The notes below the pieces were generated by a model. That model saw only the letters and a list, made by a program, of their open reading frames with translations. It was not told where the DNA came from and searched no databases. A program made the position numbers and the translations under genes. A DNA stretch of 64,000 nt from Alphaproteobacteria bacterium (GTDB lineage Bacteria; Pseudomonadota; Alphaproteobacteria; Bin95). Location: the NCBI GenBank assembly GCA_022822125.1, contig JAJECF010000199.1, positions 3,390 to 67,389 on the forward strand, in the 5' to 3' direction. Shown piece by piece: positions 38,106 through 45,291 of the stretch. Within the stretch, counting starts at the first letter, position 1; each line of letters begins with the position of its first letter.

Positions 38106-38132
38106 TGTCATGATGTGTCATGTTATGTCATG
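38106..38132. repeat. Three TGTCATG words spaced exactly 10 bp
   Basis: TGTCATG starts at 38106, 38116 and 38126, that is, one word per helical turn on one face of the DNA. This is downstream of, and partly overlaps, the end of the 30-codon ORF on the minus strand. The layout is like binding sites for a protein that stacks along one side of DNA, but could be a slippage product. Confidence 0.6.
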
Positions 38133-38215
38133 GTCCGCATGTGCGGGGGGTATAAGCCATAGACCTTCCGGGCATAGAGCTGCGGGCCGGGGCTCCGGCC
38201 TTGCCTCTTCGGCAT
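38123..38215 (-). CDS. Short ORF (30 codons) with leader-like start
   Basis: ATG 38215 follows GGGAGA. It reads MPKRQGRSPGPQLYARKVYG then LYPPHMRTMT and stops at TAA. A promoter-like pair lies about 100 bp upstream on the same strand. The start context GAGAACCC-ATG-CCGA mirrors that of the ORF at 37810 (GAGAAATCC-ATG-CCGA), as do the first codons, so the two may share ancestry. An upstream in-frame ATG at 38323 would add 36 residues. No family is recognised. Confidence 0.35.
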   Translation of the reverse strand: MPKRQGRSPGPQLYARKVYGLYPPHMRTMT

Positions 38216-38313
38216 GGGTTCTCCCTTCAGTCCTTTCTGCGCGCCGTCTGTTTCTCGGGGTCTTTCTCCCGCCGGCGCGAAAAGGAGACGCGGCGTCTCT
38301 CTCCCTGGCTCCA

Positions 38314-38340
38314 ATCTTACCACGGGCCTGTCGCAGTCAA
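38314..38340 (-). promoter_or_regulatory. Promoter-like pair facing the short ORF at 38215
   Basis: On the minus strand TTGACT (38340-38335) precedes TAAGAT (38319-38314) with 15 bp between. The spacing is short, so this is tentative. A small GAGACGCCGCGTCTC dyad lies about 25 bp downstream. Confidence 0.3.
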
Positions 38341-38417
38341 GTATCCATAAGGAATTTTTTCAAAATATGCATGAAACCCTCCGCCGCCCCGGACCCCGGG
38401 CTCCCGCAACCACCTGA

Positions 38418-38641
38418 TACCAGCGGTCGTTGATCGGAACCGATAGCGCGGCGCCTCCCTACCGCAGCCGGGGTCCTTCATCCTCATCCTGAGTAGCGAC
38501 CGCGCCAGCGGGCGCGTATCGAAGGATGCTCAACACCCGCCGCCGCCCCTCGATACGCGGCTGGCGCCGCTAATCGGGATGAGGAGAGGCGGGGACACCG
38601 GGCGGCATTTGCCCATGAGTTTCAACCCGGCGCCGTTGGTA
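38418..38641 (+). mobile_element. 224-bp inverted-repeat-bounded element, copy 1 (MITE-like)
   Basis: The element begins TACCAGCGGTCG and ends GCGCCGTTGGTA; the ends are inverted repeats (TACCAGCGG against TACCAACGG). It is exactly as long as the copy at 44694-44917 and differs from it at about 12 positions by eye (about 95% identical). Inside are two REP-like words in opposite orientation (CATCCTGAGTAGCG ... GTATCGAAGG and CCTCGATACGCGG ... GGGATGAGG) that can form a large hairpin. No protein-coding gene is inside. It is flanked by TGA on the left and TTA on the right, not a clean duplication. Its right end supplies an open frame that runs into the GMC gene. Confidence 0.75.
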
Positions 38642-38689
38642 TTAGGCTTCCACTCCCGGGATGAGGCAGGGACGGAAGGAAACGGCGCG

Positions 38690-40291
38690 ATGGCGGAAGC
38701 TGAGTTCGATTATATCGTTGTGGGCGCAGGCTCTGCAGGCGCAGCGCTCGCCAGCCGGTTGACCGAAGACCCGAACTGCAAGGTGCTGTTGCTGGAAGCC
38801 GGCAAGGCGAGCCATCCCTGGTCGCGCTTCCCGATCAGCTTCGGCCTCCTGATCGACAACCCGGCCGCCAATTGGTGTTTCATGTCGGAGCCGGAGTCGA
38901 ACACGGCCAACCGCCAGATTCCGGTGCCGCGCGGCAAGCTGCTCGGCGGGTCGAGCAGCATCAACGGCCTCGTCTATGTGCGCGGCCAGCCGCTCGACTA
39001 CAACACCTGGGCGCAGATGGGCAATCGCGGCTGGACCTGGGAGGACGTGGCGCCCGTCTTCAAGCGCATGGAGAGCTACGAGAAGGCGGGCGACGGCATC
39101 AGGGGCGAGGACGGCCCGCTCCAGGTCACGGAAGTGCCGGACCGGAACCCGCTCTACGACGCGCTGTTCGCCGCCGCCGAAGAGGTCGGCCACAAGGTCA
39201 ACCCGGACTATAACAGCCCCGACCAGGAAGGCGTGGTCAAGACGCAGGTGACGATCAAGGACGGGCGGCGCATGTCCACCGCCCATTGCTACCTGAAGCC
39301 CGCCGAAAACCGCCCGAACCTCCGCATCGTGACGGAGGCGCACACCCGCCGGGTTCTGCTGGAGGGCAGGCGCTGCGTGGGCGTCGCCTACGAAAAGGGT
39401 GGGCAGACCGTCGAGGCGCGGGCCGGACGCGAGACGGTGCTGGCCGCGGGCGCGGTCTGCTCCCCGCAGATCCTGGAGCTCTCCGGCATCGGGCGCCCGG
39501 AGGTGCTGGGGGCGCACGGCATCGAGGTGCAGCACGAACTGGCCGGCGTCGGCGAGAACTTCCGCGACCACATCAATGCCCGTATCCAGTGGCGGGTGAC
39601 GGCGAAGGGCGTGTCCTACAACGAACGCATGGGCACGCTGTTCGGCAAGGCCGGCCAGGTGCTCAGATACGCGTTTACGCGCGGCGGCTTCATGAGCCTG
39701 CCGTCCGCGCCGCTGCTCGCCTTCCTGCGCACCCGCCCCGAGCTGGAGACGCCGGACGTGCAGATGCACCTCGTGCCCTATGCGGTGAAGGACCCGAAGC
39801 GCCGGCTGTTGCAGCCCTTCCCGAGCATGACCATCGCCTGCTACCAGCTGCGGCCGGAAAGCCTGGGCTCGATCCATATCCGCTCGGCGGACCCGAAGGC
39901 GCAGCCGGCGATCCGGTTCAACTTCCTGCATGACGAGATCGACCAGCGCGCCATGACCGGCGGCTTCCGCATGATGCGCGAACTCGTGGCGGCCGAGGCC
40001 ATGGCGCCGCTGCGGGGCGCGGAATACGACCCCGGCGAGCAGGTGGCGAGCGACGACGAGATCCTGGACTGGATTCGCAGCAACTCGCAGACCGCCTACC
40101 ACCCCATCGGCACCTGCCGCATGGGGCCCGGCCCGGAGGCCGTGGTCGATGACCGCTTAAAGGTGCGCGGGCTCGACGGCCTCAGGATCGCGGATGCGTC
40201 CATCTTCCCGACCATGCCGTCGGGCAACACAAACGCGCCCTCGATCATGATCGGCGAGCGCTGCGCCGACTTCCTGCGCGGCGTCGAATAG
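38690..40291 (+). CDS. GMC family FAD-dependent oxidoreductase (choline dehydrogenase-like)
   Basis: The 533-residue flavoprotein has the FAD motif [19 protein letters not shown] at the N terminus, the GMC signature [14 protein letters not shown] near residues 84-97, the second signature [17 protein letters not shown] and the catalytic H in [10 protein letters not shown] with N in [15 protein letters not shown] near the C terminus. It oxidises alcohols, passing electrons to an acceptor rather than O2 in most bacterial members. ATG 38690 has GGAAGGA upstream; a frame extending back to 38579 lies inside the repeat element and is artefactual. Substrate is unknown. Confidence 0.92.
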   Translation: MAEAEFDYIVVGAGSAGAALASRLTEDPNCKVLLLEAGKASHPWSRFPISFGLLIDNPAANWCFMSEPESNTANRQIPVPRGKLLGGSSSINGLVYVRGQPLDYNTWAQMGNRGWTWEDVAPVFKRMESYEKAGDGIRGEDGPLQVTEVPDRNPLYDALFAAAEEVGHKVNPDYNSPDQEGVVKTQVTIKDGRRMSTAHCYLKPAENRPNLRIVTEAHTRRVLLEGRRCVGVAYEKGGQTVEARAGRETVLAAGAVCSPQILELSGIGRPEVLGAHGIEVQHELAGVGENFRDHINARIQWRVTAKGVSYNERMGTLFGKAGQVLRYAFTRGGFMSLPSAPLLAFLRTRPELETPDVQMHLVPYAVKDPKRRLLQPFPSMTIACYQLRPESLGSIHIRSADPKAQPAIRFNFLHDEIDQRAMTGGFRMMRELVAAEAMAPLRGAEYDPGEQVASDDEILDWIRSNSQTAYHPIGTCRMGPGPEAVVDDRLKVRGLDGLRIADASIFPTMPSGNTNAPSIMIGERCADFLRGVE

Positions 40292-40307
40292 GTTTCCGGG
40301 CCGTCAG

Positions 40308-41483
40308 CTATTTCGGCGGGTGGGCGCGAACGACCTCCTCATTGACCTCCGCGCCCCAGCCGGGGCCGGTCGGCAGGATGAGTTCGCCGTTCTCGATCCG
40401 GGGCGGCGCCGTCACGAGGTCGTCCTTCCACGGCACGTCGTCGATGTCGATTTCCATGATGCGGAAATTCAGCACGGTCGCGCAGAGATGCGCGCTCATC
40501 AGGGTCGAGAGATGGCCGTAGAAATTGTGCGGCGCGATGTTGATTTCCCAGGCATCGCACATGGCGGCGATTTTCAGGCTTTCGCTGAATCCGTTCCACG
40601 GCACGTCGATAATCGCCGCATCCATGGAATAGCGTTCCAGGAAGGGCCGGAATTGTCGCCGTCCATATAGCGATTCGCATGACGCGATGGGCGTTTCGAC
40701 CGACCGGCGGATCATCGCCAGCCCCTCCGGGTCGTAATTGTCGATCTCGATCCAGTAGAGGCCGAGGTCGTCGAGCGCGCGGGCGAGCGCCATATAGCCG
40801 TCGGTGCGGAAGTTGAAATTGAGGTCCACCAGGATATCGAGCCGGCCCTCGCCGCCCTCCTGGAACGCCGAGATCTGGTTGCGGAGCGCGCGCACCGTCT
40901 CGCGGGTGAGGTTGAGCTCCGGCCGGTCGCCGGCCGAGCGCGCGAAGCCCGGCATATAGACATAGGGCTCGGGGCCGTCGAAACGGTACATATTGCATTT
41001 GAGCGCGGTGAACCCCCGCTCCCGCACCCGCGCGCCGAGCGCCTCCACATCGTCGAGGCTGCGCAGCGGCCGCTCGCCGATGACATCGGCATGGTTCACC
41101 AGATAGGTGCCGCAATGCGACCAGTAGAGCCGGAACCGGTCCCGCACCGGTCCGCCGAACAACTCATAGACCGGCACGCCGAGCGCCTTCGCCTTGATGT
41201 CGAGCAGCGCATTCTCGATGGCGGCGATGGCCTGGGCGTTCATGCCCCCCGGCGCCTGGCGGGTCTGGGCGTAGAGCATGGCGCTTATCCGCTCGACCGG
41301 GCGGGGGTCGGCCCCGATGAGCGTCTCGCCGAGCGCGGTGATGACGGCGCTGAGGCCCCGGCTCCCGTAGCTCTCATTGTATTCCGACCAGCCTACCGGG
41401 CCTTCATCGGTCGTAACTTTCAGGAAGGAGATGTTTCGCCAGCCGGCATCGACATGCAGCGTTTCGAATCCCCGGATTTTCAT
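40308..41483 (-). CDS. Enolase superfamily, mandelate racemase-type acid sugar dehydratase
   Basis: A 391-residue enolase-superfamily enzyme. The N-terminal capping domain begins MKIRGFETLHVDAGWRNISF. The barrel supplies a K-x-N motif (LKCNMYRF), metal ligands in DILVDLNFNF, YWIEIDNYDPEG and ASCESLYGRRQF, then IIDVPWNG and the basic-residue H in INIAPHNFYGH. K-x-N rather than K-x-K at the first basic position is shared with galactonate-type dehydratases, so an acid-sugar dehydratase is more likely than a racemase. It is divergent from the cupin gene. Confidence 0.85.
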   Translation of the reverse strand: MKIRGFETLHVDAGWRNISFLKVTTDEGPVGWSEYNESYGSRGLSAVITALGETLIGADPRPVERISAMLYAQTRQAPGGMNAQAIAAIENALLDIKAKALGVPVYELFGGPVRDRFRLYWSHCGTYLVNHADVIGERPLRSLDDVEALGARVRERGFTALKCNMYRFDGPEPYVYMPGFARSAGDRPELNLTRETVRALRNQISAFQEGGEGRLDILVDLNFNFRTDGYMALARALDDLGLYWIEIDNYDPEGLAMIRRSVETPIASCESLYGRRQFRPFLERYSMDAAIIDVPWNGFSESLKIAAMCDAWEINIAPHNFYGHLSTLMSAHLCATVLNFRIMEIDIDDVPWKDDLVTAPPRIENGELILPTGPGWGAEVNEEVVRAHPPK

Positions 41484-41627
41484 CGGTCCCGCCCCCGTTC
41501 TTGCGTCCCCGGTCCAAGCTCCCGCGACTATGGCACGGTTTGCCCCGGCGGTCCCCTGTCGGACGGGCAGGCGGCTCGACGCGGCGTGCTGCGCCTGCGA
41601 GAATGGGCGGCTGAGGAGGCAGACCCC

Positions 41628-42047
41628 ATGTCCGAAACCATGACCGAAGCGAAGATCGTCCGCCTTTCCGAGACGGAGACCGTTCCCTTTGCGCCCGAGT
41701 CCTTCTACAACCCGATCCTGCTGGGAGAGGAGGCGGGCTTCCCGATCCGGGTCGGCATCCAGACCGCCGAACCCGGCTACGAACCGGGCCTGCATGCGCA
41801 TCCCTATGTCGAAATCCTGCATATCCTGGAGGGCAGTTGCGATGTCTGGCTGGAAGGCGGGGAGGAAGAGCGCACCCGCCTCGAAGCCGGCGACACGGTG
41901 GCGCTGCCCCCCCATCGCCGGCATAATTTCGCTGCGGTCGGCGCGGGGCCGATGCGCCTCATGGGCATCCATCTGAGCCCGAAGCGGATCGTGAACTACC
42001 GCGACGGCGAATCGGACGAGCACGGCTACCCGATCCACCGCCGGTGA
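41628..42047 (+). CDS. Small cupin-domain protein
   Basis: This 139-residue single-domain cupin has motif 1 (HAHPYVEILHILEGSCDVWLEGG, with metal-binding His/His/Glu) and motif 2 (LEAGDTVALPPHRRHNF, with His). GAGGAGG lies shortly before ATG 41628, ruling against the longer frame from 41091. The role (enzyme, sensor or storage) is unknown. Its TGA overlaps the GTG of the acyl-CoA dehydrogenase gene (GTGA), which suggests shared expression. Confidence 0.87.
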   Translation: MSETMTEAKIVRLSETETVPFAPESFYNPILLGEEAGFPIRVGIQTAEPGYEPGLHAHPYVEILHILEGSCDVWLEGGEEERTRLEAGDTVALPPHRRHNFAAVGAGPMRLMGIHLSPKRIVNYRDGESDEHGYPIHRR

Positions 42048-43114
42048 GCGATGTCGCTGCGGCAGCCGCCCGGCTGATCCGCGGCCGCGATGACCTGCGA
42101 TGCCGCCGGGACTATCCGCCGGACCTCTGGCGGGGCCTTGCCGAGGCCGGTCTGCTCGGCCTTACGGTGCCCGAGGACTACGGAGGCGGCGGCTGGGACC
42201 TCGAACGCCTCGCCGGCGGCTGCCGCGACATGGTGCGCTACGGCCGCAGCCTCGGCGCCATGCTCGCTTGGAAGACGCATTGCACGCTCAGCTTCTTCGC
42301 GCTCGCGCGCCTGGGCAGCGGGGCGCAGAAGCGGGATTGGCTGCCCCGCCTCGCCAGCGGCGAGGTCACGCTGGCGGCGGCCATTTCGGAGCCGGGCGCC
42401 GGCGCGCATCCCAAATATCTGAAAGCGTGCGCCGAGAGGCTTCCGGATGGCGGCTGGAGGCTGGACGGCGAGAAGGCGTGGATCACCAACGGCCCCGCGG
42501 CCGGCCTTTTCATCCTGGTGGCGGTTACCGGCGAAAGCAGCGGCCGCAAGCGCTTCGGCGCCTTCCTCCTGCCGGCTGACACGCCCGGCCTTGCGCGCAC
42601 CGAAGCCGGCGCTGTTGAATTCCTGCGGCCCACAGGCCATTGCGGTCTCAGCCTCCGCGATGTTCGCCTGCCGGCCTCCGCCGAACTCGCTCCGGATGCC
42701 GACATATGGGAAGCCTTCGCGAAGCCGCTGCGCAATGTCGAGGACCTGCTGAAGCTCGGCTCGCAGCAGGGCGCAATGGAGGCGCTGTTCGACGACGCGG
42801 CGACTGCGGGCCTCGATGACGCAACGCTCGGTGCGATCGCGGCCAGGCTGGTTTCTTTCGAGGCATTGGCGGCGTGCTCCGGCAGGGACGAGGCCCGCCT
42901 GCTGGCGGCGCGGCAGCAGCAGCAGGACTTTCTGGCGGCCTATGAGGCGCTGGACCTGCCGGAAGACCCGGAACGGGCGGCGTTGATCGCGGACATGAAG
43001 GCGTCCGAGAGCGTCGCCGGCAGGGTCTATGCGCTGCGCCTCGCCGCGCTCGGCCGCGAGGCGCGCAAGGCCGGCCTTGCCGATTCCCCCGAAGCTGCAA
43101 AGGCATTAGCCTGA
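42044..43114 (+). CDS. Acyl-CoA dehydrogenase family protein
   Basis: The 356-residue flavoprotein has an N-terminal helical domain with GLAEAGLLGLTVPEDYGGGGWDLE, the FAD-binding middle domain ISEPGAGAHPKYLKACAERL and GEKAWITNGPAAGLFILVAV, then a C-terminal helical part that is shorter than the roughly 380 residues usual in the family. The catalytic Glu is not clear by eye in this C-terminal part, so activity on acyl-CoA is uncertain. GTG 42044 overlaps the cupin stop. Confidence 0.85.
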   Translation: MSDVAAAAARLIRGRDDLRCRRDYPPDLWRGLAEAGLLGLTVPEDYGGGGWDLERLAGGCRDMVRYGRSLGAMLAWKTHCTLSFFALARLGSGAQKRDWLPRLASGEVTLAAAISEPGAGAHPKYLKACAERLPDGGWRLDGEKAWITNGPAAGLFILVAVTGESSGRKRFGAFLLPADTPGLARTEAGAVEFLRPTGHCGLSLRDVRLPASAELAPDADIWEAFAKPLRNVEDLLKLGSQQGAMEALFDDAATAGLDDATLGAIAARLVSFEALAACSGRDEARLLAARQQQQDFLAAYEALDLPEDPERAALIADMKASESVAGRVYALRLAALGREARKAGLADSPEAAKALA

Positions 43115-43146
43115 GCCGCATCCCGACGCCGGAGAGGATGCGCGGA

Positions 43147-44247
43147 ATGAAGCTCGGCCTGTTTTCGATGCCTCTGCATCGGCCTGAAAAGCCGTTTCTC
43201 CAGACCCTGGAGGAAGACCGCGAGGCGATCCTGCTGGCGGACCGGCTCGGTTATTCCGAAGCCTGGATCGGCGAACATTTCACCTCCAAGGTCGAGCAGA
43301 TCACGTCGCCGCTGATCTTCCTCGCCACGCTCATCCGCGAGACGCGCTCGATCCGCTTCGGCACCGGCGTCATCAACATCCCCCACCATCATCCGGTTAC
43401 GGTCGCGAGCCATGTTGCGCTGTTCGACCAGTTGAGCGAAGGCCGGTTCCTCTTCGGCATAGGGCCGGGCGGGCTTGTCAGCGACGCGGAAATGTACGGC
43501 CATCACGACCCGGCGGAGCGCCAGCGCATGATGCTCGCCGCCATAGACATCGTGCTGGAGCTCTGGCGCGGCGAGCCGCCTTACCGCTTCGAGAACGAAT
43601 GGTGGGACATCGCCATCGACGAGGCGGTCTATCCGCGCCACGGCGTCGGCCTCATCGCCAAGCCCTGGCAGGTTCCGCACCCGCCGATCGCCATGGCGAT
43701 GGTCTCGGCGAATTCCGGCTCGGCGGGCGTCTGCGGCGGGCGCGGCTGGATCCCGATTTCGGCGAATTTCATCCCCTCGGGCGATGTGGCGACCCACTGG
43801 CCGCTCTATGCGGAGGCGGCGGAGAAAGCAGGCAGGCCGGCCGACCCTTCCATCTGGCGGGTGGCGCGCAACCTGCTGGTGACGGACAGCGAGAGTCAGG
43901 CCCGCGACATTCTCGGCGACCCGGACGGGCTGTTCCATTTCTACTTCCGCTATCTGCGCAGCCTGCGCCGGCTGCCGGAAGTGAAGGCCATGGCGGATGC
44001 GCCCGCCGAAGAGCTGAACGACCTGCTCGATGTCGAGGAGGCGGTCGCGGAAATCCCCATCTGCGGGACGGCGGCGATGGTGCTCGACCGGCTGGTCGCG
44101 CTGCGCGAGGAGATCGGCCCCTTCGGCACGCTGCTGATCGGCATGCATGACTGGGAGGACCCGAACCTCTGCCGCGCCTCCATGCGCCGCCTGGCCGAGG
44201 ATGTGTTGCCAACCTTTTCGCAGCATTGCGCGGCGCTGGACGAGTAG
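43147..44247 (+). CDS. LLM-class flavin-dependent oxidoreductase (luciferase-like)
   Basis: A 366-residue flavoenzyme of the bacterial luciferase family. MKLGLFSMPLHRPEKP opens the barrel, followed by DRLGYSEAWIGEHFTSKVEQ, RSIRFGTGVINIPHHHPV and GRFLFGIGPGGLVSDAEMYG. Related enzymes include limonene monooxygenase and alkanesulfonate oxygenase; they take FMNH2 from a reductase encoded elsewhere. ATG 43147 is spaced 9 nt from GGAGAGG; ATG 43138 is too close to it. A toxin-antitoxin pair lies 75 bp downstream. Confidence 0.9.
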   Translation: MKLGLFSMPLHRPEKPFLQTLEEDREAILLADRLGYSEAWIGEHFTSKVEQITSPLIFLATLIRETRSIRFGTGVINIPHHHPVTVASHVALFDQLSEGRFLFGIGPGGLVSDAEMYGHHDPAERQRMMLAAIDIVLELWRGEPPYRFENEWWDIAIDEAVYPRHGVGLIAKPWQVPHPPIAMAMVSANSGSAGVCGGRGWIPISANFIPSGDVATHWPLYAEAAEKAGRPADPSIWRVARNLLVTDSESQARDILGDPDGLFHFYFRYLRSLRRLPEVKAMADAPAEELNDLLDVEEAVAEIPICGTAAMVLDRLVALREEIGPFGTLLIGMHDWEDPNLCRASMRRLAEDVLPTFSQHCAALDE

Positions 44248-44322
44248 GGAGGCGCTCGGTTCCCGGCCTTGACGCTGCCGCCCCGGCAGCAAGGTTGGCC
44301 CTTCGTCCGAGGGCTGACAGCC

Positions 44323-44586
44323 ATGTCCACCGTCAATATCCGCGAAGCGAGGGCCCGTTTGTCCCGGCTCGTGGCACAGGCCGAACGGGGTGAGGATGTC
44401 GTGATCGCCCGGCGGGGCAAACCTGCCGTCCGGCTGGTGGCCTGCAAACCATCCACAGCCGCCGAGCCGAAGCGCCGCCGGCAACCGGGTGCCCCGAAAC
44501 GCAGGCTCGATATTCCGGACAGCGCCTTTTTCGACCCGCTGCCGGAAGAAGAGCTGAGGACCTGGGAAGGACGTTCGGAAGATTGA
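44323..44586 (+). CDS. Type II toxin-antitoxin antitoxin, Phd/YefM-like
   Basis: The 87-residue antitoxin starts with MSTVNIREARARLSRLVAQA then ERGEDVVIARRGKPAVRLVA, the Phd/YefM fold that binds DNA and begins in this way in VapB-type partners. Its C-terminal half (residues 55-87, basic then acidic) is the usual flexible toxin-binding tail. It lies 6 bp before the toxin frame, so the two were once co-expressed. An upstream ATG at 44269 adds residues without family match. The antitoxin is intact, whereas the toxin is split. Confidence 0.88.
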   Translation: MSTVNIREARARLSRLVAQAERGEDVVIARRGKPAVRLVACKPSTAAEPKRRRQPGAPKRRLDIPDSAFFDPLPEEELRTWEGRSED

Positions 44587-44592
44587 CCGGCT

Positions 44593-45197
44593 GTGCGGAT
44601 CTTGCTGGACACACATGCCCTGATCTGGTGGTTGGCTGATGATGCGCGCTTGTCGCGACGCGCTCGCGACACCATCGGCGACGAGACGAATGATACCAGC
44701 GGTCGTTGATCGGAACCGATGGCGCGGCGCCTCCCTACCGCAGCCCGGGTCCTTCGTCCTCATCCTGAGTAGCGACCGCGCCAGCGGGCGCGTATCGAAG
44801 GATGCTCAACACCCGCCGCTGTCCCTCGACACGCGGCTGGCGTCGCTACTCGGGATGAGGAGAGGCGGGGACACCGGGCGGCATTTGCCCATGAGCACCC
44901 ACCCGGCGCCGTTGGTATGACATCGTGGTGAGCGCCGCTTCCGTCTGGGAAATCGCCACCAAGGTCCGGCTTGGCAGACTGCCGGATATCGGCGACAACA
45001 TCGCCGGCTCCATCTCCGGGGAAGGCTTCGGGCAGATCGCGATCTCGGTGGCCGATGCCGAGCGCGTCGGGCGGCCGCCCGGTCCCCACCGCGATCCGTT
45101 CGACCGGATGCTCATTGCCCAGGCCATGGGACACGACATGCCGATTCTATCCGTTGATACGGCGTTCGATCGCTACGAAGTCAGCCGTCTTTGGTAG
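44593..45197 (+). pseudogene. PIN-domain VapC-type toxin, split by a 224-bp repeat element
   Basis: GTG 44593 reads VRILLDTHALIWWLADDARL, the PIN start with catalytic D6, up to the element at 44694. The rest resumes at 44919 as DIVVSAASVWEIATKVRLGR and continues through HRDPFDRMLIAQAMG to LSVDTAFDRYEV and stops at 45197. Removing the element and one TGA restores a 125-residue PIN ribonuclease with its acidic residues (D6, E in VWEIA, D in HRDPFD) intact. As it stands, the reading frame is shifted and interrupted, so a working toxin is unlikely. The antitoxin just upstream is intact. Confidence 0.88.
44694..44917 (+). mobile_element. 224-bp inverted-repeat-bounded element, copy 2, inside the toxin gene
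   Basis: This copy is the same length as the one at 38418-38641 and about 95% identical by eye. The ends are TACCAGCGG and CCGTTGGTA. It is flanked on both sides by TGA (44691-44693 and 44918-44920), which looks like a 3-bp target duplication: removing the element plus one TGA heals the toxin frame. It carries no transposase gene, so movement must depend on one encoded elsewhere. Confidence 0.85.
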
Positions 45198-45291
45198 CCG
45201 CTCCGGCCCGCCCGACGCGGCATTGGCAAAGCGCCCGACGCAGGACTAGGATTCATCGAGCGAAAAAGAGCCGGAAGGCGGGGACGGGGCG

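Larger units (their letters stand above)
37671..38417. other. Repeat-rich gap with two short minus-strand ORFs
   Basis: This 750-bp stretch has no full-length gene. It holds two short minus-strand frames with leader-like starts, two single copies of a palindromic repeat, a run of three 10-bp-spaced TGTCATG words, and a promoter-like pair near 38314-38340. The segment 38340-38380 is AT-rich. Each is described separately. Confidence 0.6.

Noticed and set aside
37891..38121. Minus-strand frame with MKKGRRLLAGLLLG
   Set aside because: Its middle comes from the REP-like repeat and it has no good start; no sign of selection on the protein.
44925..45197. Separate small gene for the toxin's C-terminal part
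   Set aside because: It is the displaced half of the PIN toxin, not an independent gene; the first half is at 44593-44693.
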